A DNA stretch of 21,718 bases from Lachnospiraceae bacterium UBA7188 (GCA_002490995.1 DKVC01000174.1:1-21718), one strand, 5' to 3'. Positions 1-7,529 are shown, counted from the stretch's first letter. Numbers and translations are program-made. Notes: generated by a model not told the origin, from the sequence alone.

Positions 1-117
1 TTATTTTCCGACAATTCCTAAGGTTTGCGGCAGAAACAGCCATAGCTTCCAGATATCAGATGACAGAATGGGAGCCGGGAAGAAATTCCTGTGCTTCCTT
101 TTTTGTTGGCTGTAGTT

Positions 118-217
118 ATACTCGCGAGCGCATTCATTTGCCGATTTCCTGTTCTACAATACAGATGCGCTCGCTTGTTATAGATTTCTGTTGGCAAATG
201 CTTTTGATCGTGAGTAT
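118..217 (+). repeat. Dispersed palindromic repeat, copy R1 (full length)
   Basis: This is a 100-bp element bounded by ATACTC at 118-123 and GAGTAT at 212-217. It contains GAGCGCAT paired with ATGCGCTC and ATTTGCC paired with GGCAAAT further out, so it can fold in two competing ways. It is closely similar to the reverse complement of the element at 21315-21413 and is related to six other places in this window. Its right end holds TTGGCA (191-196) and TATATA (215-220) spaced by 18 bases, facing the gene that starts at 380. The rest of 1-379 shows no convincing gene. Confidence 0.85.
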
Positions 218-379
218 ATACTGCACACTGAAGCGGTTCCTGAAGATGCGGGAGGAATTCTGAGAAAATTGGAATAAGTAAGACAACCCCCTGAATATAT
301 TTAGATGGAAACATCAGAGGCGGAAAGGTTGGAATGGAGAGATTGCAATGGAAACTTTAGAACAGTCGGGGGTGTTATC

Positions 380-1621
380 ATGTTTTATGAAAGAAAGGTA
401 AAATATCTGGATTACTACGAAAGAGGGGAGCGGGTCAGGGGAGGCGGCCATGCGAAGCTGGAGGTGCGGGATGGCAGGCTGAGGCTGGAGCTGGCGGTTA
501 CGGGAATGCATGCTACGGATTCTTATGCGCGGGATGTGCTCCTTTGTGCAGAAGGGCGTGAAAATGTGGTGGGTAAGATAGAGATCTCAGAGGGAAGGGG
601 AAATTACAGGCAGCAGTGGAACCAGCTGGAGAATATCGGGGGAACCGGAATCCGCTATGAGGAACTGTGCGGTATCCGCATTCCGCTGGGGGCGGGACGG
701 GAAATTTCGTGTCGATGGCCGGCAAAAAGCGGGGCTGTCAGAGGGGAGGCGGATTCCCGGAAGGTGGAGATGAGAGCGGCTGAATCCGGGGAGAGAGGGG
801 AAAACATTGCTTTTGGGAGAATTGAAAGAGAAGCAGAAGAGGTAAGGGATGACGGGGGAAGAAAAGCTTCCGCCATGGTAGAAAAGGAGAAGGTATTACG
901 GAAAGACGGCGATGCGGACGCCATGGGAAAAGAAGAAAACCGTATTGGGGAGGCACATAATGGCGTAGACAAGGAGGAACCGTCAGGAGAAGGGCGGAGG
1001 GACGAACTCAACAGCAGGGAGAGAGAGGAGGGAGATGAAGAGGACGGAAGAGATATGAGACGGAGGCGAAGTATCGGAAGGAAAGAGAATTATGACAGAG
1101 AACCTGGGGAGACAGGGAAGCCGTATGCAGCAGGAAGTGCAGGTGAGCAGGAGCAGAAAGCGATGAGACAGGAGCAGTGGGGCATTGCCGGAGAGCAGCA
1201 GGCAGTAGGACAGGAGCAAAGGGGGAATGTCGGAGAGCGAAGAACAGCGGAACAGGAGCCGGTAAAGCTGCTGGAGAATAAATGGTCTCAGCTGTGGGAG
1301 ATTTATCCCCATATACGTCCTTTCAATGATGAGCGTGAATACATTTCCATTGGCCCTTCGGATTTCGTCCTGTTTCCGGAGGCATCCTACAAGAGGGCGA
1401 ATAACAGTTTTCTTCTTCATGGCTTTTATAATTACAGGCATTTGCTGCTGGCGAGAGTGGAAAGGCGGGGAGAAGTCATGTATTATATCGGGGTTCCCGG
1501 TACTTTCTTTGAGAAAGAGAAGCAAGTGGCTGTGATGTTCGGGTTTGAAAGCTTTGAGTGTGAGGAGGAGCCGGCCCAGGCAGGAGATTTCGGATATTAT
1601 ATGATGCGGACGGCGCTGTAG
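380..1621 (+). CDS. DUF6128-like protein with charged low-complexity linker
   Basis: A 413-residue protein of unknown function. The first ~110 residues form a compact beta-rich region. Residues ~120-300 are a strongly Glu/Arg/Gly-rich, probably disordered linker. The last ~110 residues form a second folded domain starting near KWSQLWEIYPHIRPF and ending in FGYYMMRTAL. This C-terminal block resembles the DUF6128 domain I know from Lachnospiraceae proteins; that naming is from memory. The ATG at 380 is preferred over the in-frame ATG at 305 because GGGGGTG lies just upstream of it and 305 has no ribosome site. No signal peptide or membrane helix is seen, so it is probably cytosolic. In the linker a 42-bp (14-residue) unit beginning at 1167, 1209 and 1251 is repeated imperfectly. 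It stands alone and converges on the radical SAM gene. Confidence 0.7.
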   Translation: MFYERKVKYLDYYERGERVRGGGHAKLEVRDGRLRLELAVTGMHATDSYARDVLLCAEGRENVVGKIEISEGRGNYRQQWNQLENIGGTGIRYEELCGIRIPLGAGREISCRWPAKSGAVRGEADSRKVEMRAAESGERGENIAFGRIEREAEEVRDDGGRKASAMVEKEKVLRKDGDADAMGKEENRIGEAHNGVDKEEPSGEGRRDELNSREREEGDEEDGRDMRRRRSIGRKENYDREPGETGKPYAAGSAGEQEQKAMRQEQWGIAGEQQAVGQEQRGNVGERRTAEQEPVKLLENKWSQLWEIYPHIRPFNDEREYISIGPSDFVLFPEASYKRANNSFLLHGFYNYRHLLLARVERRGEVMYYIGVPGTFFEKEKQVAVMFGFESFECEEEPAQAGDFGYYMMRTAL

Positions 1622-1650
1622 GAGGCGGTATTATTCTTTCACAGGCAGCA

Positions 1651-2583
1651 TTACAACCCTTCCCCGTCAAATTCGGGAATAAAGCTTTCTTCCGCGGTAC
1701 CGCCCTCCTGGAAAAAGCCGTTTTCAATGCCGATTCTGTCCGCGAAATCCAGCACTCGCCGGTATTCTTCGGCAGTGACGGTATGTTCAAGTATGGAGCG
1801 CTCAGATTCCGGAAGCTGTGCCAGATGCGCCAGCGGTGTATACTGGTTCATGATGCTGACATATATGTCATTTCCGTAAGTGACATGGAGATACCGCAGG
1901 ATTCGTTTGGAATCCCCGGTCTGGCCGGGAAGGAGCAGATGACGGACAATCATTCCCCTTTTCATCATTCCGCTGCCCTGTTCAAACACAGGGATACCGG
2001 CCTGGCGGAACATCTCCCCAATGGCCAGGGAAGCCTTTTCGAAATAATCGGGGGCATGGGAAAAGCGCCCCGAGAGCTGCGGGGAATGGTATTTCAGATC
2101 GGGAAGATAGATATCCACCAGCCCTTCCAGCATGCGCAGGGAGGAGACTTCCTCGTAAGAGGAGGTGTTGTATACAACGGGGATGTTGAGACCCTTCTCC
2201 TTTGCCGTTTCCAGTGCCAGGCATACCTGGGGGAGAAAATGGCATGCCGTGACCAGGTTGATATTGGCGGCGCCCTTCTCCTGCAGCTCCAGGAAGATTT
2301 CCGACAGGCGTCCCAGGGATATGGCCTGTCCCGCTTTTCCAAGGGCAATGTTATGGTTCTGGCAGAAGACACACTGGAGGCTGCATCCGGAGAAAAATAC
2401 GGCGCCGGAGCCGCAGGTCCCTGAGATGCAGGGCTCCTCCCAGAAATGCAGCGCAGCCCGTGCGGCAGTGATTTCAGCGCTTTGACCACAGAAGCCAACT
2501 GCCCCGGCCTGGCGGTCCGCATGGCATCTGCGGGGGCAGAGGGTGCAGTCCTGCATGAATGTTTTGATCTTCCCGGGGGTCAT
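1651..2583 (-). CDS. Radical SAM protein, PflX-type (pyruvate formate-lyase activase-like)
   Basis: A 310-residue protein. Near the N terminus it has CTLCPRRC, then GFCG, ARAALHFWEEPCISG, and the radical SAM cluster motif CSLQCVFC (C67, C71, C74), the CX3CX2C pattern that binds a [4Fe-4S] cluster and S-adenosylmethionine. This motif order is typical of the PflX group (COG1313), whose substrate is not established. No pyruvate formate-lyase-like glycyl radical enzyme lies nearby, so a specific activase role cannot be given. The ATG at 2583 follows AAAAGGA; an in-frame GTG at 2613 preceded by AGGCGG is an alternative that adds ten residues. It converges with the upstream plus-strand gene, with only 29 bases between stops and no clear terminator. 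Confidence 0.85.
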   Translation of the reverse strand: MTPGKIKTFMQDCTLCPRRCHADRQAGAVGFCGQSAEITAARAALHFWEEPCISGTCGSGAVFFSGCSLQCVFCQNHNIALGKAGQAISLGRLSEIFLELQEKGAANINLVTACHFLPQVCLALETAKEKGLNIPVVYNTSSYEEVSSLRMLEGLVDIYLPDLKYHSPQLSGRFSHAPDYFEKASLAIGEMFRQAGIPVFEQGSGMMKRGMIVRHLLLPGQTGDSKRILRYLHVTYGNDIYVSIMNQYTPLAHLAQLPESERSILEHTVTAEEYRRVLDFADRIGIENGFFQEGGTAEESFIPEFDGEGL

Positions 2584-2648
2584 GTCCAAGTGATTCCTTT
2601 TGCTACTGTTCACGGCATGGCCGCCTGCAGTAACATCCCTTTCATCTT

Positions 2649-2706
2649 ATACTCCTGAGCGCATCAATTTGCCGCCTTATTATCCTGCGATGCGGAAGCG
2701 CTCATT
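2649..2706 (+). repeat. Dispersed palindromic repeat, truncated copy R2
   Basis: About 58 bp match the left half of R1: ATACTC, then GAGCGCAT, ATTTGCCG, and a closing GCGCTCA that pairs with GAGCGC. The right half with TTGGCA/GAGTAT is missing; the sequence runs directly into the T-run side of the SRP RNA gene. It lies between pflX-like and SRP RNA. Confidence 0.6.
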
Positions 2707-2715
2707 GTTTGGAAA

Positions 2716-2882
2716 ATAAAAACCGCACATCCCAAAGCCCGGCTGCAGCTCCACCCGGCTGCCTCACGGCACATGAGAGGTTCCGCTTAGTGCTGCTTTG
2801 TTCCCAACCTGACACGGTTCACGGATTCCCATTGCGCAAGACCGAATTTCATCACTGCATCGGACTTTAAAGATGTACGGCT
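2716..2882 (-). ncRNA. ffs: Signal recognition particle RNA (extended, Alu-less)
   Basis: Read on the minus strand, the apical hairpin GTGTCAGG-TTGGGAACAA-AGCAGCAC has the conserved SRP core: GGAA tetraloop closed by G-C and the GUCAGG/AGCAGC asymmetric loop that binds Ffh. Pairing continues outward through GCGCA/TGTGC, TGGGA/TCTCA and ATTCGG/CCGGGT, and the outermost arms pair near-perfectly (CCGTACAT with ATGTGCGG). That gives one long rod of about 165 nt with no Alu-type 5' domain. The last arm is followed by GTTTTTATTTT, so the closing helix can also serve for termination. RNA ends are estimated to within a few bases. Confidence 0.9.
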
Positions 2883-2888
2883 TTTTAC

Positions 2889-2917
2889 AGTGTATCCTTT
2901 TCGTGGGACTTTGTCAA
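2889..2917 (-). promoter_or_regulatory. Promoter of the SRP RNA
   Basis: On the minus strand TTGACA (2917-2912) is followed after 17 bases by TACACT (2894-2889). Transcription would begin near 2882, just at the start of the outer SRP helix. A perfect -35 and ideal spacing fit a strong constitutive RNA promoter. Confidence 0.85.
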
Positions 2918-3014
2918 GGATAAAATTTGCTGATTTTTCACAAGCCGCATCCTGAGTAGCGGTGAGACTGCCGGAGATATGGAAGGTTTTCCTGGCTTAA
3001 CAGGCTGCCCATAA

Positions 3015-3045
3015 AAAAGGAACTGCGATGGTAGCAGTTCCTTTT
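3015..3045 (-). terminator. Intrinsic terminator (symmetrical)
   Basis: A perfect 12-bp stem, AAAAGGAACTGC with GCAGTTCCTTTT, and a 7-base loop. Read on the minus strand it ends in TTTTTT and would terminate the gene ending at 3157. No plus-strand gene precedes it, so the minus-strand role is favoured. Confidence 0.85.
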
Positions 3046-3062
3046 GAGGTTATCCGGTTTTG

Positions 3063-3112
3063 TACTCGCAAGCGCATTCCTTTACCGCTTTATGCCCAGC
3101 GGAAGCGCTCAC
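3063..3112 (+). repeat. Dispersed palindromic repeat, truncated copy R3
   Basis: TACTCGCAAGCGCATTCCTTT followed by TACCGC and closing GGAAGCGCTCACCGG matches the left half of the repeat family, closest to the copy at 21215-21314 read in reverse. The right half is absent. It sits in the 3' untranslated stretch of the gene at 3157-3816, before its terminator. Confidence 0.6.
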
Positions 3113-3156
3113 CGGTGATTCATTCAATGAAAAGCACGGATTGTGTATGAAGCTTC

Positions 3157-3816
3157 TTATTTGGTAGGATCCTGGGAAGCCGCGGTCTTTGCTGTAGCAT
3201 CAGCTGTTTCTTTCTTGGATTCCTCGGCCATCTTGTCAAATTTCTCCATGACGGCATCGTAAGTACGCTGGGAAATATCAGGAAGAGAACGTCCCCATGC
3301 TGCTCCGGCTTTCTTGAAGCCCTTCTCAAAAGCGGATCTCATATCTTCGATCTTATCAGGATCTCCGCCGGTGAGGGCTTTTGCAAAATCAATGATCCTG
3401 TCGGATGTCTGCTCTACACCCCAGTAACCGTCCTCGGCGATATCAGCCTGGGCCTGCTTCCTGGTGGCAGGGTCCACGGTATAGTTCCCGCTGCTTAAGA
3501 AAGACCAGATATCGTTTGCCTTGCCGTAAGCGTTGGCCTGTCCGGTCATCATCTTCTCTACCAGGCTGCGCAGCTGTGCCGTGCGGGCGTCTGCGTCCGC
3601 TTTCAATTTGTTGATCAGGTTTGTATCAGGCTTATAAGTAGCCTTCGCCGTGGAGGCGGTTTCATTGGAAGGCTCATATACGGCGCCTGCTTCGGCGGCA
3701 GAAGAGCTTTCCGGTTTGGTATTTTCGGCAGCGGTGTTTTCAGCTTTTACATTCTCGGTTGCAGAATAGCTGTAGGCGGTCGTCGCCTGGTTTGATGTAA
3801 CTCCATTTACACTCAT
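3157..3816 (-). CDS. Uncharacterised soluble protein with Ser/Thr/Ala-rich N terminus
   Basis: A 219-residue protein that I do not recognise. Residues 1-75 are low-complexity (Ala, Thr, Ser, Glu, Asn) and probably disordered. Residues ~80-200 are helical, with a conserved-looking core DRIIDFAKALTGGDPDKIEDM followed by AFEKGFKKAGAAWGRSLPDISQRTYDAVMEKFD. The C-terminal tail is again Lys/Ala/Thr-rich. There is no signal peptide or membrane segment. The start is set by AAGGAGG six bases before the ATG at 3816; the frame remains open upstream but without a ribosome site. It appears monocistronic, with its own terminator at 3015-3045. Part of the upstream leader contains ACTGTC/GACAGT inverted arms. 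The composition suggests an abundant surface- or structure-associated protein, but that is only a guess. Confidence 0.75.
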   Translation of the reverse strand: MSVNGVTSNQATTAYSYSATENVKAENTAAENTKPESSSAAEAGAVYEPSNETASTAKATYKPDTNLINKLKADADARTAQLRSLVEKMMTGQANAYGKANDIWSFLSSGNYTVDPATRKQAQADIAEDGYWGVEQTSDRIIDFAKALTGGDPDKIEDMRSAFEKGFKKAGAAWGRSLPDISQRTYDAVMEKFDKMAEESKKETADATAKTAASQDPTK

Positions 3817-3954
3817 AGTATCCTCCTTCTTGACATATGTGTCATTCGATTTTACTGTCTGCAGTGAAACCGACAGTAATCGTTTCCTGCCTGCTGTAAG
3901 GAGTCGATTCCTGAAGAAGTATATTTCCCCACAATACAGGCGCATCATCCATGA

Positions 3955-4188
3955 TTTATACTATTTATTTCGGCAAATGCAGTGGAAATATTTACCCACG
4001 GTGCTGATTTTCTTTCCTGTTTCCTTTCCGCCGGGCGATGCAGACGCTGGAGCATGCAGGCGCGGGTTTTGCGAATGTGGGAGTGGGCTGCTAATCCAAT
4101 GTCCCGTCTGCATTGTAACAGCCTGCATGCAGACAGGCCATTGGATTGCAACCGCACAGGTGGAATATTTTTGGTCGTGAGTATAAAA
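3955..4188. repeat. Large imperfect palindromic element, related to the repeat family (R4)
   Basis: The element is bounded by TTTATACT at the left and AGTATAAA at the right. Inside the ends, GGAAATATTTACCCAC mirrors GTGGAATATTTTT near the right end. The centre-right holds a nested hairpin: AATCCAATG (4093-4101) with CATTGGATT (4139-4147), and GTCTGCAT (4106-4113) with ATGCAGAC (4127-4134). The boundary GTGAGTATAAA matches other copies, but the interior is longer and different. It fills the gap between the 3157-3816 gene and the DUF1934 gene and contains no plausible CDS. Confidence 0.5.
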
Positions 4189-4190
4189 GT

Positions 4191-4616
4191 TCAATGAGAG
4201 AAACAAACCGCTATGTCCAACGTACAGTCGGAGACAGGCAGTCCGTATGAAGTCAGAGAGTATGCGATCCGGATTCTCAGCAGGCAGTCTTCCCGGAAGA
4301 CATCCAGGGAGTGGGTGAAAATCCCCATTCTAAGGCAGCCGTAGGGGGTCGTGTAATCGGTCAGATATTCCCTGCCAGGTTCGAAAACCATCCGTGCACT
4401 GATGCCGCCGCGCCGGGTCAGTTCCAGCACGGAATGCTTCAGCTTCAGTGTATTTTTGACAATAGTGTCAGATCCGTTTGGGCTCTCTTCATAGAGAAGG
4501 TAGACACAATCGTTTTTTTCAAAATATTCCGCATCCCCGCTATGTTCTGTATGGGCAATTTCACCGGTTTCATCCTTTTGCTGCCCGGTCAGGGTGAGAT
4601 GTACTTTCTGGCTCAT
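4191..4616 (-). CDS. DUF1934 (YwiB-like) beta-barrel protein
   Basis: A 141-residue protein. The pattern VHLTLTGQQKDETGE, then YFEKNDCVYLLYEE, then RRGGISARMVFEPGREYLTDYTTPYG, then LRIRIAYSLTSYGLPVSDCTLDI, matches the small DUF1934/YwiB family, which folds as a lipocalin-like barrel of unknown ligand. The start at 4616 follows AAGGAA; an upstream in-frame ATG at 4682 lacks a ribosome site. It is the last gene of the run ispE-gntR-orf-murI. In Firmicutes this family often sits near cell-wall or translation genes, so being behind murI is in keeping, but function is unknown. No signal peptide is seen. Confidence 0.8.
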   Translation of the reverse strand: MSQKVHLTLTGQQKDETGEIAHTEHSGDAEYFEKNDCVYLLYEESPNGSDTIVKNTLKLKHSVLELTRRGGISARMVFEPGREYLTDYTTPYGCLRMGIFTHSLDVFREDCLLRIRIAYSLTSYGLPVSDCTLDIAVCFSH

Positions 4617-4705
4617 GGTGTTTTCCTTATTTGCAGGCATTTCCTTATATTCGTCAGCGAAAATATCTGTGCCAGCCTGCATGTATAACGAGTGGGCGCT
4701 GCTGT

Positions 4706-5587
4706 TTAGTATTTTTCGATATGGATTGTCCTGGCGGACAAAATTCCGTATTTAATGATGGAGTTGGCGAAGGTCATGAATTTTTCCGCCTTATCGCTGA
4801 CATAAAACTGGTAGCGGTTGCTGCCCAGCTTTGGCGGATCCTCGTTCAGCAGATTCATCTGCTCCAGCATCTGCCGCAGTTCCCGTGCTGTCTCGTAGGC
4901 CGGGTTTACCAGTGTGACATTCGGGCCCATGATTTTGCTCAGGGTAGAGCGGATCAGGGGATAATGGGTACAGCCCAGGATCAGGGTATCGATGTCGATA
5001 TCGATGAGCTCGGTCAGATAACGTCTGGCAATCTCGTCAGTGACCGGGTCTTCCAGCAGCCCTTCCTCCACCAGAGGGACAAAGAGAGGACATGCCTTGC
5101 CGTAGATCGTCACATTCGGATTCAGTTCCTGTATGTATTGGGTATAAATCCGGCTGCTGATGGTGGCCTCGGTGGCGATAACGCCCAGGCGTCCGTTGCG
5201 GGTCACTTCCGCTGCCATCCGGGCGCCGGGCTTAACTACTCCTATGATGGGGATATCGCAGTCCTGTTCCAGGGCGTCCATTGCGTAGGCGCTGGCAGTG
5301 TTGCAGGCCACCACGATGGTTTTCACCTGGAATGTCTGTAAAAACCTTACAATCTGTTTGGAAAACCGTGTGACAGTCTCCTGGGATTTGTTGCCGTAAG
5401 GAACCCGGGCAGTATCCCCGAAATAGATGATTTTTTCATTGGGAATCTGGCGCATGATTTCCCGTGCGACAGTAAGGCCGCCCACACCGGAGTCGAATAC
5501 ACCGATGGGGGCGTCCCTGTTTAATGGAACGTGATGAATTCGTTTTCTATTTCTGATTTCGTTCTGTCCCGTTCTTATCTCTGCCAT
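4706..5587 (-). CDS. murI: Glutamate racemase
   Basis: The 293-residue enzyme interconverts L- and D-glutamate for peptidoglycan synthesis in the cytosol. Family motifs are all present: IGVFDSGVGGLTV (D32, S33), YFGDTARVPYG, the first catalytic cysteine in VVACNTASA (C95), and the second in ILGCTHYPL (C206, with H208). The usual length is about 265; here about 25 basic residues precede the first strand. The ATG at 5587 has GGGAGG five bases upstream and lies 41 bases inside the preceding small gene, which suggests translational coupling. An internal later start cannot be excluded but lacks comparable support. Confidence 0.95.
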   Translation of the reverse strand: MAEIRTGQNEIRNRKRIHHVPLNRDAPIGVFDSGVGGLTVAREIMRQIPNEKIIYFGDTARVPYGNKSQETVTRFSKQIVRFLQTFQVKTIVVACNTASAYAMDALEQDCDIPIIGVVKPGARMAAEVTRNGRLGVIATEATISSRIYTQYIQELNPNVTIYGKACPLFVPLVEEGLLEDPVTDEIARRYLTELIDIDIDTLILGCTHYPLIRSTLSKIMGPNVTLVNPAYETARELRQMLEQMNLLNEDPPKLGSNRYQFYVSDKAEKFMTFANSIIKYGILSARTIHIEKY

Positions 5588-5852
5588 GAAAAGCCTCCCA
5601 AAATGAACTGATATCCGTTAACAGCCGGCTGCGGAAGGAAATCTGATCCGGATCCGCGTTTAGCAGGTCAAGAAAAAGACTGCTGTCGAAGCTCCATTTC
5701 AGGGGCTGCGAATCGCTTTCCTTATTTTCCTGTTCCGCACTGACTTTTACGGTGTCCGGTGTCAGGGTCAGTTCGGGATAGAGCAGACCCCACCATCCCA
5801 GCACCGCACACAGAGCCGCTGTGATACGCAATCCAAGTCTTTTTTTGTTCAT
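5547..5852 (-). CDS. Small membrane-anchored protein overlapping murI
   Basis: A 101-residue protein of unknown function. A short basic N terminus (MNKKRLGLR) is followed by one hydrophobic segment (residues ~10-27), then a polar domain of about 70 residues with several Asp/Ser/Phe, which topology rules would place outside the membrane. AAAGGAG precedes the ATG at 5852. Its last 41 bases overlap the start of murI. The ribosome site lies in one arm of a perfect 10-bp inverted repeat (5854-5863 with 5875-5884). I do not recognise a family. The position suggests an accessory role for cell-envelope growth, but that is inference from context. Confidence 0.7.
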   Translation of the reverse strand: MNKKRLGLRITAALCAVLGWWGLLYPELTLTPDTVKVSAEQENKESDSQPLKWSFDSSLFLDLLNADPDQISFRSRLLTDISSFWEAFHGRDKNGTERNQK

Positions 5853-5853
5853 G

Positions 5854-5884
5854 CAATACTCCTTTTTCTTTTTCAGGAGTATTG
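5854..5884 (-). promoter_or_regulatory. Hairpin sequestering a ribosome binding site
   Basis: On the minus strand CAATACTCCT and AGGAGTATTG form a perfect 10-bp stem with an 11-base A-rich loop. The right arm contains the AGGAG of the 101-residue gene, whose ATG follows immediately. The U-run needed for a terminator is absent, so a translational role is more likely. Confidence 0.65.
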
Positions 5885-5918
5885 ACGGAAGTTTTGTCCT
5901 TTATACTGCCGGATGCCT

Positions 5919-6608
5919 TTATTTCTGCTGGTTCTGCCGGGCCTTCTGGCTTTCCAGCCGGATCTGACGAATGATTGCCTTCTTCTGATTATCTATGTGC
6001 GTTTTGGCGGCGGAAGCGGCGGTATCCCTGTCTTTGTCCACGATGCTCTGATAGATAATTCTATGCTCTTTGATCAGGGTTTCATGCTGACTGCTGTCCT
6101 TGATGTATTCGAAACGGTAGCGGTACATCTGCTCGGACAGATTGTTTACCAGCTGTATGAGCCGCTGGTTGCCTGTTGCTTCCACAATAATGTCGTGAAG
6201 CGCCACATCTGCCTGGGCGATTTTCCTGGCATCTTTGGTGCTTACACACTGTTCGAAATCGTCACAGGCCTGTTTCAGGTTTGCCAGCCCTTCCTCCGTA
6301 ATGCGGTCACAGGCCAGTTCCGCGCAGAGGGCGTCCAGGGTGCGCCGGACCTCAAGCACATCGTTCATGCTTTTCTCCGTAATCTGGGCCACTTCGGCAC
6401 CGCGCCGGGGAAACATGGTCACCAGTCCTTCCAGTTCCAGCCTGCGGATGGCTTCCCGAACAGGCGTTCTGCTTACTCCCAGTTTGTCGGCCAGATGAAT
6501 TTCCATCAGACGTTCTCCGGGTTTCAGTTCCCCGGTGAGAATGGATTGACGTAATGTATAAAAGACCACATCCCGAAGCGGCAGATCCGGCTGTAAAGAA
6601 TTCTGCAT
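5919..6608 (-). CDS. GntR-family transcriptional regulator, FadR/FCD subfamily
   Basis: A 229-residue DNA-binding regulator. Residues ~10-75 form the GntR winged helix-turn-helix (LRDVVFYTLRQSILTGELKPGERL, LADKLGVSRTPVREAIRRLELEGLV, PRRGAEV). Residues ~85-215 form the all-helical FCD ligand domain, with the Asp/His pattern that usually binds a metal: ADVALHDIIVEA, KEHRIIYQSIVD, AKTHIDNQ. FCD regulators commonly sense small carboxylates or sugar acids; the effector here is unknown. It lies 63 bases downstream of ispE and 66 bases upstream of the small murI-overlapping gene, inside what looks like one transcription unit. Its linkage to isoprenoid and wall genes rather than a catabolic operon is unusual for the subfamily. 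The start at 6608 has a modest AGGAAAGG site. Confidence 0.9.
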   Translation of the reverse strand: MQNSLQPDLPLRDVVFYTLRQSILTGELKPGERLMEIHLADKLGVSRTPVREAIRRLELEGLVTMFPRRGAEVAQITEKSMNDVLEVRRTLDALCAELACDRITEEGLANLKQACDDFEQCVSTKDARKIAQADVALHDIIVEATGNQRLIQLVNNLSEQMYRYRFEYIKDSSQHETLIKEHRIIYQSIVDKDRDTAASAAKTHIDNQKKAIIRQIRLESQKARQNQQK

Positions 6609-6671
6609 ATTGTTACCTGTGCCTTTCCTGTAACATGTTGATTGTCAGGTTACTGTTTATACTTTTTATAC

Positions 6672-7529
6672 TTAAACCGCAGCGGTCAGGAATACCTGCC
6701 CTGCAGGATTTGAATTTACGATTTCCCCATATGCGGCTTCGGCAGTGTCCCGATCACGAAAAATGCCGAACACGGTGGGACCGCTGCCGCTCATAAGGCT
6801 GTTCTCCGCGCCCAGGCAAAGCATTCGTTCTTTGATATCCGCGATGACCGGATAAGCCGGAACCGTGACGGTTTCCAGGACATTTTCCATACGGTTCGTT
6901 ATCCCGTCAAGCTGTCCGGCTTTGATTGCCGCTGTCATTCCGTCTATATCAGGATGGCGTGTGACAGCCTGTAAGTCCAGATGCTCATAGACATATTTTG
7001 TGGAAACGTTTATTTCCGGCTTTACAACCAAGATATGGCATGCAGGAATGGGCGGGAGAGGCGTGAGCTTTTCTCCGATGCCTTCCGCCAGGGCAGTGCC
7101 GCCCAGGATACAGTAGGGCACGTCAGCGCCGATGGCAGAGCCGTGTTTCATCAGTTCTTCGGTGGAGAGCCCCAGCCCGAACAGGATATTGATGCCCTTC
7201 AGCGTGGCGGCCGCGTCCGTGCTTCCTCCCGCCAGGCCTGCGGCTATGGGGATGTTCTTGCGCAGACGGACACGGAGGCCGGAGGAGATGGAATATTTGT
7301 CAAACAGATACATTGCCGCTTTGTATATCAGGTTGTTTTCGTCCGTGGGGAGTTCCTCAGAATCGGTTAAGATGGTGACAGTATGCTCCGCTTTTTCAAA
7401 AGTAAGTTCGTCATGGATGCCGATATTCTGCATGATCATTTTGACCTGGTGGTAGCCGTCTGGCAGCCGCTTCACCACATCCAGGCCCAGATTGATCTTG
7501 GCGTATGCTCTTGTCCGATAACTGTCCAT
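6672..7529 (-). CDS. ispE: 4-diphosphocytidyl-2-C-methyl-D-erythritol kinase
   Basis: A 285-residue GHMP kinase that phosphorylates CDP-methylerythritol, the fourth step of the non-mevalonate isoprenoid pathway. Visible features are AKINLGL with the catalytic lysine (K11), the ATP-binding motif PIAAGLAGGSTDAAA (residues 94-108), the catalytic aspartate in GADVPYC (D136), and the C-terminal GHMP motif MSGSGPTVFGIF. The length is normal. The ATG at 7529 follows GGGAGG with six bases between. It is the first gene behind the promoter at 7583-7611 and probably leads a five-gene unit with gntR, the small membrane protein, murI and DUF1934. Confidence 0.95.
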   Translation of the reverse strand: MDSYRTRAYAKINLGLDVVKRLPDGYHQVKMIMQNIGIHDELTFEKAEHTVTILTDSEELPTDENNLIYKAAMYLFDKYSISSGLRVRLRKNIPIAAGLAGGSTDAAATLKGINILFGLGLSTEELMKHGSAIGADVPYCILGGTALAEGIGEKLTPLPPIPACHILVVKPEINVSTKYVYEHLDLQAVTRHPDIDGMTAAIKAGQLDGITNRMENVLETVTVPAYPVIADIKERMLCLGAENSLMSGSGPTVFGIFRDRDTAEAAYGEIVNSNPAGQVFLTAAV

